A stretch of 64,000 nt of DNA from Atrichornis clamosus (taxonomy: Eukaryota > Chordata > Aves > Passeriformes > Menuridae), in the NCBI GenBank assembly GCA_013400975.1, contig WBMZ01002668.1, forward strand, positions 1 through 64,000, read 5' to 3'. Below, in pieces: positions 50,001 through 60,860 of the stretch (the stretch's first letter is position 1; the number at the start of each line of letters is the position of its first letter). The notes below the pieces were generated by a model. It was given only the letters and a program-made list of their open reading frames with translations, ran no database searches and was not told the DNA's origin. A program made the translations under genes and the position numbers.

Positions 50001-53000
50001 GAAGAGACTGTCAACAAACAGAGTTTGTAGGTCCAAATTCAGCTTTGAGTGGTATTTGTACAGCTATGTGGAAATTGGTGGGGTTGACTTTGTTCTTACC
50101 AATTTCAGTCTGGCTGTCAAGGCTTTAAATCAGAGCTGAATTTTGCAATTAGCCATCCCTCAGACTTGATAGTGAACAATTATATATAGACATAGATTCA
50201 CTTTATTCATATTGTTTTGAAAACAATCAAATCAATAATGCCTATTTAAATTAGATGAGAGGGCAGACTGTAACATCCAGATTCTCTGCATCTAAAAATT
50301 TTGTAATACAGGCAGTTTCAAGGGAGCACAATGATTTAAACTTCCAACTTTTGTTTATTATATAAAACACAGCATTTGCATTTTTCATCACCACTAATCA
50401 AGTCCAAAATCTGCATCTGTGTATTCCTTACACTGCAGAATGTCAATTACCTTTATCCGCAAAGCAGTGGTCTGAAGCCATTGGTCCTCCTCATTTCAGT
50501 ATGAAAAAGAGAGGAGGAAACTCTTGATTCAGTGACACTGCCAAAGAGAATCAAAGAGGAATGGATTTACAATTTTCAGACTTTAACATGTTTCTAAATA
50601 TGACTTATAATTTTCTATTGAGAAAAAGCAGCTGAGCAAGGATTACCTGATCCTTAGTCAACTTTAATACATTACTTGGAATAAGATTGTCTTCACTAAA
50701 ACTCTTGTGTTAAGAATAATTAATAATAGGAAAATAATACCATGGGAACCATATCCCATACCATGGGAATATGTGTTCTTTATTACATAGCATTGTACAA
50801 CAGGTGCAATATAAGCATTGCACAACAGCGGCAATACAATGAGGAACATTTAGAAGTAGTGAGCATTTTTTATGTAAAATACTCTGTTGAAAAGAGGGTA
50901 AGTCATAACTATCCTTATGTCAATATATGGTGAGCTGAACAAAATTCCTCAATGGTTTGACATTCAAATTGCATTTTAAGCTTCCTACTCCATTTTCAAC
51001 AATTTAAATGCTCAGCTCTAAATAGGATGCACAAAGTAGTCTAGAAAACTGAGAGTGGAGGATAGAAATGTCTAGGTTGCACATGTTTCCCTTTCAAACA
51101 CAATCAGATTGTGTGGCACAGACCACCATGAGACTGTTCACACACAAAAAAGGATGTTGAATCAAAACATTCATTAAGCCTACAACCTGCCATCTATTTA
51201 GAACACAAAATTAACTTCACAATACAAAGTCCTCATGGAGGACTTGTCCTTACTTCTCTCAATATTTAATATGCCAAGACCCCTCAGCACTTTTCCCATG
51301 TTTCCCATACAGTTATCCATGAATCACTCTAATTTTTAAGGTAGGCTTGCAGACTCAACAACTCATTTTCTCCTCTAGGACAGTACCTGTGGTCCTTGGG
51401 AACTGAGGAACCCTACTTTTCTGCAAGTCGCTCCATACTCCATAGTTTATTACCTATTGTCAACTCACAAAAAACATTACACAGCACTCCACCACTGCAG
51501 TCCAAACAGTTTGATTTTCCTGTACTGAGTTACAAAAAATCTACAGCAGTTGGCGTGGACAGTTCAAAGGGGAAAATTATGCCCCGCTTGTTTAAGGAGA
51601 TGGTCTCCTCTGAGTGCTATAACACAGTAACTCTTTCACAAAGCTCTATGAATATCTGCCTCTGCTCGGAAAAATTCTGTATCCGAAGCTGATCATCTCC
51701 AATGTACAAAGGAATAATTTTCACTAATATTCCTGTACCAGAATATGCAACCAGTAGCATTTCTCAGCGTAACTATTAAGTCTGCAGTGACCAAATTAAC
51801 TTCTATTTTTTTGTATGCCAACAGCTACTTCTAAAACAATAACAAGGATCCAGACAACCTTTGAGTGTCTACTGAATAATACAAGCCATTGATCCCAACT
51901 GGGAGAAGTTCATTCAGCCTGTGGATTACAACATTTACGTTTCTGGCTGGAATGGATAAGAATTATGCAGAAACAGATGTGCCTCAACCAAATGGTTGGC
52001 AGGCTACACGGACTTCCAGGTTCACAAAAACCTTCTGTAAAAATACAGGACCTCTTTTACCTAGAAATGGCTTTTGATGCTCAAGTACAACGAAGTCTGT
52101 AACATGCCTCCAGAAATACTTGCATCAGGTATATGTAGTTGCAATGGCAGACTCGTAAAATGACTGTAGATCACTATGAATGCTTGAGGTGAGGTTGCAT
52201 GACAAGACCAAGAAATTAAAGGTTGCAGAAAAACGTTTCATGTGAAGTAGCAGTATCAGGGCATCTGGTAACTAACCAAGGAGCTGTCTCTAGATCTCTG
52301 AAAGAAAAGAAGGATAAAGGCAATTGTAATTAGAAGATAAAAGCTAATGACTAATCAGTGCGCTAATTGCCCATTAATGACTCCCTTTTGATCTCCCTGA
52401 AAGCTGTTTTCAGGTTCCTGTGTTTGGAACCAACGCGATACAGTTAGAAGTCTGGGCCCTGACTCCTCCAAAATGAAACTGTTTAAACATCCAGCTTTAA
52501 TGGAATGGCTTTGAAAACAGCTGGGTGGCCAAGGACCTTCCAATAGGCTGTTAATCATAGATTCTTCAGGGCTGGCATTTAGGTCCAAATTAGACGTGTT
52601 CTCTTCGTTGTCAAGATGAAAGGCAGAATAGCTGTATGCACACAGTACAAAGACAGCATACTTGTCTAGAAAATGTTTTTCCTGTACCTAAAAACAGTCT
52701 TGTAATGCCAGTCTGAGAAAGGAGAGCTTCTTAGGCACAGATTCGTTATTAACTAAGGATCAAGCCATGCTTCAGTCCTGTACAGTGATAACTCCCTCCC
52801 CCCTCTCTCCTGCAAAAATGAATTCCTTTCAGTCTCTGATAGTCCGAATCTGATCATAATAAAGTCCCTACATATGAACTCCCTTTGTACCTGTATTTGC
52901 CAAGCATTTCAAAGAGAACCGGAATAAGTTATTGAGCAGAATATAACAAAAGATTTGACAAGCCATGAATTTGACTCCTTTCTCCCTGGCTTTCTGTAAA

Positions 53001-53754
53001 GGAAAAGAAGAGTGGGCTAGCAAAGCATATAAATGAGGAGCCAACAGACCTTATTTACTGACAGTTTGTAACGTGCAATTTCATAAACCAGGGCATCTTG
53101 ACTTTCCTGTGTCAGGCACATTCTTGTGCCTCTGCCCTTCCCTTTCTGGGTGCCCTCTACATCGCTGTGGTAGGAAGACAACAAAGGGATTGTGATTCTC
53201 TTACTCTTTAAAGAATAGTGCCTTAAACAGAACAAATCAAAACAACTCCCTCTCCCCCGGGATTCATATTGGAAAATGAAACAGAAAAACCTCAGTGACT
53301 GTGTAGAAGTGACAAAGTTGCTATTTCACAGCTTCAACAAAATGATAGAAAAGTGTGCAAAAATAGCTCCAGTTCAAGAAAGAAATTCCTGTTAATAGGT
53401 TAGGGTCACCCTCTTCCACCAAGGGGAAGATTCTCAAGTGTGAAATATATCTTTCAGAAAACCTAGACACCTCTGATAACACTTATATGTGAGAAATGTG
53501 TGGCATTAAGCCAGAAATAGAAAATATACATTTTGCTGTCCGGAAAACCATGCCAGAAGTAAATCTTCCAACTTCTGCTTGAAATGACATACAAACATAT
53601 TTATGAGAACTTTACAGGAAATACCTGCTTAATTAAAGTGATAAAAGATTACTCAGAAACAACCTGTGGGTTATTTGGCGAGTGACCCCAAGGTGTGACT
53701 CCCTTAGATCACGAAATGGAGTAGATGGTGAGATGCTCATCATGACGTGTCTGT
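47023..53754. other. Intergenic, no gene recognised
   Basis: AT-rich unique sequence. A short direct repeat of TACCATGGGAA lies near 50740-50775. No CR1 tail, LTR or recognisable coding sequence was found. Confidence 0.5.
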
Positions 53755-54087
53755 GTTCACTCACAGCCCAGAAAGTCAATTGTACCCTAGGCTGCACCAA
53801 AAGGAGTGACCAGCAGGTTAAGGGAGGTGATTCTGCCCCTCTACTCCACTCTTGTGGGACCCCACCTGGTGCTGCATCCAGCTCTGGGGTTCCCAACATA
53901 CAGGTGGTGAGGTACTGGCACAGGCTGCCCGGAGAAGCTGTGGATGCCCCATCCCTGGAAGTGTTCAAGGCCAAGATTGGATGGGGTTTTGAGCAACCTG
54001 GTCCAGTGGAAAATGTCCCTACCCATGGCAGGGGAGTTAGAACTAGATGATCTGTAAGGTTCCTTCCAACCCTAACTGTTCTATGAT
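53755..54087 (+). mobile_element. CR1 LINE fragment with internal deletion
   Basis: Contains CAGCCCAGAAAGTCAATTGT, CCAGCAGGTTAAGGGAGGTG, TTCTGCCCCTCTACTCCACT and GGTGCTGCATCCAGCTCTGG. It then jumps after CCCAACATA to GTACTGGCACAGGCTGCCCG and ends with CTGTTCTATGAT at 54087. The order is that of CR1, but the middle part expected between the two halves is absent, so the copy has an internal deletion. Confidence 0.9.
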
Positions 54088-55380
54088 AACATGAATGTCA
54101 GCGTGAAGGCCAAAGCACACGATCAGTGTTACGAATTGTTATAAGATAGGAATGAAAAGATGCTGACATTCAGACACAGGTGTGAGTTGCTTGTATTTGG
54201 CAGGCATGGCTGTTGGCAATGGACAGAGGAGCTAATCTGACACACTTCCCTGCCAAGAGACGATTGCTTCCCTTACCTAGAGCTTTGCTTCCATCTAGTT
54301 TTAATTTTCTTAATAAGCAAGGTTCTTCCTACTTCTATTGAAAGAGAATGTTTCATAGTCTAAAACTGACCTCACTACTTTTTAGAGTTTTTAAAAACTT
54401 TTTGCAAATTTATCCCATTATTGGTATTTACTGCTTCATTAAGCAGAGTGACTATACCTACTCTTTCTACAGTAAGCAATTTTCTTTTCTGTTATTCACA
54501 GTTTCTTGACTATAAGGGCAGAGATATTATTTTAAAGTAGGCCTGAATTCAATGATTTAGATTGAGAGGGTATCAATCTGTGAAACAGTAATAACTACAA
54601 TTATCAATACTGACCTCTGCCAATGTGTTAGCTGTTCCCTAAAATAAAGGCATATATCTTGACTCACATAGACTAGGAGACAGCTCAGGACACATCCAAG
54701 GATGCTGGAACTGCATGGGGGGAGAACATCCAGAATGACACTGATCCTACTTAGCTGCTAAAAGCAATAATCACCATTCACTGTGAATGGAAATCACCCA
54801 GACTAACAAAATGGGCTCCAGATAAGTTTTACTTCAGCAATTTGAAAGAACACCAAAGAAACACTGTTTTGAGATTTAATAGTGTTTCAGTAACTAAAGC
54901 TGTTGAGAGCATAGGGACTAATAAATGTCCAATGTGAAGTTCAAGGCATATTCTAACTCCTGTCCTGCACACTTTTATTCATGCCTATTTTTGATTGGTT
55001 TTATTTTATTTATAAACTGTTCACTTTATTTATAAGCTAATTAATTTATGTCTAATTGAGTGTAAATACATGAAAGGGGGGATTTACTTTTAGCATACCT
55101 ATTTAGTTTACCTATTGTCATGGGACAGAGATGACCGTGCAAAATGAGAAGGGCCCAGGGAAAGAAAGCTATTTCTAATGGCATTTTTGTCACACATATA
55201 TTAAAATCAGAACACATATCCATAATGCAAGCCAAACTTCTGTTTAGTCAGCTTTTTATTTCCATGATTTGCAAAATAAATTTGACTATAATTCATAAAA
55301 CTTACTGAGTTTCTGAACATACTCATTTCATATACTTGAACAGTGCAAAGAGGGGTGTTTGTAAGATTTGATGAAATTGC

Positions 55381-55436
55381 TATCAAACTTTTACCTGAAA
55401 TCACTTGGTATCAAACACTTACCTGAAATCCAAGCT
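55381..55436 (+). repeat. Imperfect tandem duplication of about 28 bp
   Basis: Two copies starting TATCAAAC and sharing TTACCTGAAATC, at 55381-55408 and 55409-55436. The shared block is, on the minus strand, a splice-donor-like sequence (TTTCAG followed by GTAA), so the duplication makes two adjacent potential donors. Confidence 0.8.
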
Positions 55437-55675
55437 TTAACAGACTGATTACAGTAGTTTACAGTCCTTTGCTTTGTTATTCGTGGTAAGACTTTAGCAC
55501 TCATTGTCACCTGGGCATTTTTATCAGTAAGCATGTTGATCACTCTGTGCTTCGCCTTCCTTTGAGGGCAGATTTGTTTAGAGACTGCTGAGCTTTTGAA
55601 TCTCTCCTTGGCTGTATCACTGTGCAATTTCACTTGAGCAGCAAGAGCAAGTAGGAAGAATAATTGGGGAGTTTG
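55423..55675 (-). other. Candidate exon of an unrecognised secreted protein, minus strand
   Basis: On the minus strand the acceptor (T-rich tract ending CTGTTTAG, AG at 55676-55677) and the near-perfect donor CAG/GTAAGT (at 55423/55422) flank a 253-nt segment open in phase 0-1. The reading begins with a hydrophobic stretch (QTPQLFFLLALAAQ) like the end of a signal peptide. It continues with a basic, Ser/Lys-rich region containing two cysteines (KQICPQRK, NYCNQS). An ATG would have to come from an upstream exon, which I did not find. No family recognised; it may be a lncRNA exon or chance. Confidence 0.22.
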
Positions 55676-58600
55676 CTAAACAGTACAAGGTAAAACAAGC
55701 AGAAAAATCTCTCTGACTATATACTTGCATTTTGATTCCCTCATCAAATAATATGTTTCTAAAGAGATGTACTTTAAAAACAAGTAGTTCTCAGCTTCCT
55801 CCAGCAGTCTTCATTCCTCTGTATCTTTCAAGTACCACTCCTTTCTGTTTTAAAAACCCAAAAGCTCTCCTTGTCTCGACCTGTTAATTTTATAACAAAT
55901 AACCAATAGCAGTAAGATACTTTGCATACTTACAAGCTAATTTGCATTTAGATTATGCTTTCTTTGTAGGGCTACCACAACACTGGATGTGTGAATTTCA
56001 GAGTCTCACGCTTCACAGAAGTTCTTAGTATGGCCTGTGCTCTTTCAGCCCATGATAAAGGCAAATGCACTTCTGTGTAAAAGATAGATAGACAGACATA
56101 CAGAGAGATATTAAATGAATAAAATTCATATCATCACTCGTAGAAAAGTGCTAAAATTACTTTAACAATTTGAAAATATTACTTCAGCTGTAAGTATTAG
56201 TATATCTTGGTTTGTAAGTAGGACAAATCAGTTTCTTCAATGATGATTACCTTCCTGAATCTTAACCTGTATCTGGTTTTTTAATACATGTTGTTTCCCG
56301 AGACAATTAAGAACTGGGTATTAAGAACCAGTACAGAAATCTAGAACACCAAAATGAACTATTTCACAAACACAAATGAAAGAGACAACAAAAATTACAG
56401 AATGCATTTAAATATCTATTTAAGAATGTCAGCTTAAGGACAAATGAATTTATTACATTTCAATAATTGTATTTGTCATCTCCTTTTAATTGCACCTGGG
56501 AATACAAAACATGATGCAACTGCACCTGGCTGGATAGCAATGATGGACAGATTGGTGACAAAATTTTCCAGACATGACCTTCCTTCTCCAAGAGCCAGAT
56601 TTACAGAAGTGCAGCCCAAGGAAACGACTACTTTTCTTGAGTTCTTTTCCATCACAGTGTTTCTCTTTTCTGAGTAAACCACGTAGAAAGAAAGAAAGAG
56701 CATCAATGGCAGCTTTTTAAGAAGAGTTTAATTGGTTAGCTGTCACTAATTTACTTCCTGTGTATGTTTCTATGTCCTCAAACAAGCACATTATAAGGTT
56801 CTGGGGTAAAAAAGTTGGATAATACTTCACATTGCAGTACAATAATAGACTCATTAAATATAAAATTCATTTGCTAATTAATTAACCCCTTCAACATCTT
56901 CGTAAGGTACTGTTTGTTAGTTTTCTGTGGCTTTTTCTTGCTCTTTGTTCTTCAGATGAGGAAAATGAGAACTATGGAGTTGAAGTCTGCTTCTAGGCAC
57001 ATGCTCCAATGAAATCCCCATATGTTACCAGAGTGTCTAAGGTAGAATTCAACTTATTCTAAATGAGAGGGAGTTTTCAACAGAGCATTTTGCTGGAAAC
57101 TTTAACTCCATGAATAATTTGCTCACACAGCCTTTAAGTGCTTCAGTCTGCTGGTCAGACTGGCCCATGCCAAACCTACTTGTCTCAGTGGGACTTCAGA
57201 AAAGTGGTGATGAAGGGGTCAAACAACTCTTCTTTCTGGGATTTAAAGGTTATCAGTTTCCTGTTTCTTTTAATTAGTTATCATATGTATATATGCAGGG
57301 AGTGTGGCTGAAGAAAAATGCTATTGATTTTGATTCATTATTACTTTGGATCTTTATTTTAATAAATGTCAGGAGCACTTAGAATTTTAGGAAGACATTC
57401 TTTCAAGATGCATTTAAAGCAAAAGAAATAAACTAAAATTATTTCAATTGACAACCTATAATGTGGAAAAAACCCACACACATTTTGTGGCGACATCAAA
57501 AGAGATAAGAAGCAGGAGAAAAACAAGGCTATGTGAAATTTCTACATGTTTCACTACTGGCACAGATGCAAGGCTGGGTCCTAAAGAAAGCTTCTGGCAA
57601 GTTGTCCCAGCATGGCTGTAACAGAGATGAAAAAGACACTGGGGGAGATATGAGAAAATTAAGTCTCCACTGACAAAAAAAGAAGTAAGTCTGTAGTTCC
57701 AGTTTAAACCTTAGAGCTGGGAGTCGTCTCGCTCATGTTAAAGATGACTGGTGGGTCAAAGGTGATGAGAACAGAGTGACTCAGTTCACGGTGATTTTTG
57801 TAGGACTATACCACATCATTAACTATTTTGACAAGTGAAGGAGAAGTGTATTACAACAAGAACGAGGGTGAAACAGAACGGCTACAACTGTAAACAGCAT
57901 AATCATTTATCTTAATGACAGGAAAAGGGAGCTGTGGTAATTGCCAGGGACTAAATGGAGTCAGCACAGTTCTGTAATATAGGATGAACCACTGTGTGCA
58001 ATGAGAAAGGCAAGAGTCCATGGAGAGTAAGAGGTAAGAAAAATAAAGGGGGCAAACAGCAGGTGATCAAGGAGATGGAAGACAGTGGGACTTCTCTGCA
58101 GGAGTGAGGACACAGAAGAAGGAAGTAAGAGAAAAATAAGGTAAGCATGACAGTTGCATTACATGAAATTTTTTTTCTTGGGATAAAATGCAAGAGCTTT
58201 GCAGAAAAAAAGACAGGACTGAGGAGTGACAAAACATTTCAGGTTATGGGTATAGCATTCATTTACATTGCAGAATAAAGAAATTTACTTAGCAATAAGG
58301 TATTTGTAATGGCAGGAATTGGGTGAAGATGAGCTTAGCTGTTCAGATGAACCTTGTAACAGGGAAAAAGCATCCAAACAGTCATGCAGAAGTAACCCAA
58401 GGAGAGAATTGATAGGCAAAGGAAGAAAGGGCATGCACCAGCATGCTGAAAGCTACATGGGCAACAGCAAGCTAGAGGCAACAAAAAGGCTAAATGTGAG
58501 AAGTCAAACTGCATCCCTGGGTCTGAACTCTCAAGTGACAGTGGCTGAAGAGCAAGGACACAAGTACAGCCTAGAGACTGCACCTGTGAAGATCAGTGGC

Positions 58601-58887
58601 AGGAAATTTTGGGTCTGGACAGCCATCACATGACCACAGCAGGACAGGAGGCTGACAGGGTGTAGAATCCCAGAAAACAAGGGGATAATACATATGTCTC
58701 AAAACCTGATAGCTGGATAGCTGTGGAGCCAACTGAGGATTTTTGCCAGAAACATACAAGAATTGTTGACAATAACAGACAAGGATCGTTGGTACTAGCT
58801 GTGAGAAAGAGCAAGATGAGGCTGGAGAGGGGAGCCATGCGCAGGCAGGGCAGAGCTTTTCTGGGACAAACACCCTTGTTGAAGTTA

Positions 58888-58892
58888 CTGGA
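58888..58892 (+). repeat. Target-site duplication CTGGA, left copy
   Basis: CTGGA directly before the TG that opens the LTR at 58893; the same five bases follow the closing CA at 59519-59523. Confidence 0.7.
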
Positions 58893-59333
58893 TGTTATAA
58901 ATAACTATGGGAGGTTGACTTTTGTAGTCCTCTTTACCGTGGGTTTCCTTTTGTTAAATAGTTAATGGTTAATTAGTTCGAAGTTATTGTTTCAGTCTAT
59001 CAAATGGTAAAGGAGTATCTGGTTGTCTGTGTTACTGTTGAAGCTGTTTGTGCATTTAATTTGGGGAAAATGGGGCTAATTAGTCTAGGTTTGTTACACA
59101 TATTAGAGTTAGGCCTTGAGTTGATTGACAGTGGAAGGTGGAAATTTCTGGGAGAAGGGTGTCATCCGAGAGAACATAAAGGGAGGAACCTAGGACCCGG
59201 ATTGGATAAGAACGTGGCCAACCACTCGACGCTCCGACATCACCGTTTGCATGAGACCGCGAGCCCACGAACACCAATCAAGTCATCTCCAAGGGGAGGA
59301 CTCTCGGGAGAGGGGTGGTGCTCCTGGGAGGGG

Positions 59334-59340
59334 TATAAAA
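59334..59340 (+). promoter_or_regulatory. TATA box of the LTR
   Basis: TATAAAA within GGGGTATAAAAGGTGGC, a near-ideal core promoter sequence. A start about 30 nt downstream would lie near 59365, still inside the LTR. Confidence 0.65.
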
Positions 59341-59474
59341 GGTGGCTCCCCCCAGAGATTCTGGTGTCTGACCAATCGATCCTGGTCTAGCACTCGGCGT
59401 GGGTGGGTCCTCCTCCCCGGGAGTAAGCTAACCAGCTGATAGGAACCTTGATTGCTCCGTTGTTGTTTTCTGTT

Positions 59475-59480
59475 AATAAA
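59475..59480 (+). terminator. Polyadenylation signal AATAAA of the LTR
   Basis: AATAAA lies 135 nt after the TATA box and 38 nt before the LTR end, as expected at the R/U5 side. It could end transcripts started in the LTR before they reach RFXAP. Confidence 0.6.
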
Positions 59481-59518
59481 CCTGCTTAGCAGGAAATGGG
59501 CTACGGACGTTTCTTTCA

Positions 59519-59523
59519 CTGGA
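59519..59523 (+). repeat. Target-site duplication CTGGA, right copy
   Basis: CTGGA directly after the closing CA of the LTR, identical to 58888-58892. Confidence 0.7.
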
Positions 59524-60018
59524 GATAAGCACATCACAGTATCACAAAAAAGCAGGAACGAGATCAAGAAGTGGGCATGGACTGTACGGGGGGATCAGGA
59601 CTACCCAAGCCCCCTGAAGCCCTCTGACCCATTTGTAGAAAGGTCTGAAAGACTGGACCATGCACGGTAACTAATTTATGTAGAAAGTGACAAATCCGTC
59701 TTCAGGGCAGGGAAACCTATCCACGAAAAGGTACCCCTCTCCATGCCTGGGCGGCGCCTTTTTCCTTTCTTCTTCTCCTTTTCTATTTTTTTCCTTTTCT
59801 CTACCCACTCCCCCTCCTTAATTCCTCTCTTCCTTTCTCTTTTCCCTTTCACCCTACCCCTTTGTCCAAACCCACTGCCGTGTGGTTACATAGTAGGTCA
59901 GGGACCAACAAGCCGATTTCCACGCCAAGTGTGCAATTTACTGATAAAACTTTCTGACTGTTTGCGGACCCTCTGACTTCTGTCGTTCCTTTCGACCACG
60001 AGCATTTACGAATCATGA
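59524..60018 (+). promoter_or_regulatory. Spacer upstream of RFXAP with a pyrimidine tract (59757-59867)
   Basis: About 500 bp between the LTR and the CpG island. It contains a roughly 110-nt stretch of almost only C and T. Then follows a section with CpG-containing words (TTTGCGGACC, CTTTCGACCACGAGC) ending near 60014 in GAATCA. Part of the RFXAP promoter should lie here, but no TATA box or clear factor site can be named. The right part resembles the end of a second LTR, but I could not find its start. Confidence 0.35.
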
Positions 60019-60807
60019 ATGCTGCCCTCTCCTGACGGGCGGGACATGATCACACGGGGCAAACCCACGCCGCTGGCTGTGACGCGGCCACAGGAGGTGC
60101 GTGCCAGCGGTGCCGGTGTGTACGCTCCAGGCCGACGCCCTCAGAGCGCCCCGGCAGGCGGCACCGCCGTTAGGGCCCCTCCCCTGAGCACGCCCAGGGC
60201 ACATGCGCGGCGGCTGCGCGGTGGCGGCGCGGCGGAGGCGCGGGACCGGCGGGCTGAGGGAGAGGCCGGGCAGGGCACCGGCGCCCTGCGGGGCAGCCAC
60301 GCCGCCGCTCCCGCCTCTGCCTCTTCCTCGTCGTTGTCGCCGTCGCAGCAGCAGCTGGCGCTGCTTGTGATGCAGCCGTGCGGCGGCGAAGAGGGGGCGG
60401 CGGGGGTGGTGCTGCCGCCGCAGCCGAGCGCCGACCCGCAGGTGCCGCCCTCCGCTAGCGGCGGCCTCATGGTCTTCTACGAGCTGGGGCGCTCCGGCGA
60501 GGCCGAGGCAGGCGAGGAGGAGGCCGAGGCGGCGGGCGGCGAGAGTACAGCCAGCATGGAGGAGATGGAGGAGGAAGAGGCGGCAGCGGCGTCTACGAGC
60601 GGCGAAGCGGCGGCGGGCGGCGAGTGCAAGAGCTGCACGTACCAGGGCTGCAGCGAGACCACCACGCAGGTGGTGAAGCAGCGCAAGCCCTGGATGTGCA
60701 AGCGTCACCGCAACAAGATCTACAAAGACAAGTACAAGCGCAAGAAGAGCGATCAGGCCCTGGGGGGCGGCGGGGCGGCGGCCGCAGGGGGCGGCTCGCG
60801 GGCCGAG
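60019..60807 (+). CDS. RFXAP: RFXAP coding exon 1 (start codon uncertain)
   Basis: Regulatory factor X-associated protein, a nuclear subunit of the RFX complex (with RFX5 and RFXANK) that binds the X box of MHC class II promoters. The recognised order is the LLVMQPC motif at 60361, an acidic stretch (60510-60600, MEEMEEEE), the CKSCTYQGCSETT motif (Cys codons 60625, 60634, 60649), KQRKPWMCKRHRNK (Cys 60697, His 60706), the basic YKDKYKRKKSDQAL, then a Gly/Ala linker. The exon ends in phase 0 at donor GAG/GTGAGT. The frame is open from the ATG at 60019, directly after a TGA, but the expected start by comparison with human (about 60232) is GCG. Real starts could be 60019, 60046, a non-ATG codon, or 60370. 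The conserved part from about 60352 is certain. Confidence 0.9.
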
Positions 60808-60860
60808 GTGAGTCGGGGGGCGGCCTGGGTGCCCGGGGGCGGGGGCTTCCCTGGAAAATC
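60019..60860. promoter_or_regulatory. RFXAP: CpG island covering RFXAP exon 1
   Basis: Very GC-rich, CpG-dense sequence from about 60020 to 60860, dropping sharply to AT-rich intron after the first splice donor. It overlaps the first coding exon, as usual for a housekeeping-type promoter. Confidence 0.8.

Larger units (their letters stand above)
54088..58892. other. Intergenic, with a candidate minus-strand exon
   Basis: AT-rich unique sequence. The main feature is the splice-flanked open segment 55423-55675 on the minus strand. A stretch at 56444-56706 is open on both strands for about 77 codons without recognisable similarity. No CR1 tail was seen. Confidence 0.45.
58893..59518 (+). mobile_element. 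Solo LTR (626 bp) of an endogenous retrovirus, sense to RFXAP
   Basis: Starts TGTTATAAATAAC and ends GTTTCTTTCA, flanked on both sides by CTGGA. It has the parts of an LTR in order: a U3 of about 440 bp, a TATA box (TATAAAA at 59334-59340) and AATAAA at 59475-59480, with 38 bp to the CA end. No tRNA-like primer-binding site follows and no retroviral genes are attached, so it is a solo LTR from recombination. The matching 5-bp target duplication suggests that the insertion has kept its original ends. It is not similar to the ERVL-type LTR at 32432. The family is not identified. Confidence 0.75.

Noticed and set aside
59004..59390. 128-codon plus-strand open frame inside the LTR
   Set aside because: It lies in LTR U3 sequence, shows no domain, and runs through the TATA box; not a gene.
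59519..59540. Possible primer-binding site after the LTR (a TGG just downstream)
   Set aside because: The following bases do not resemble the usual tRNA-complementary sequences, and the matching CTGGA target duplication explains the TGG better.
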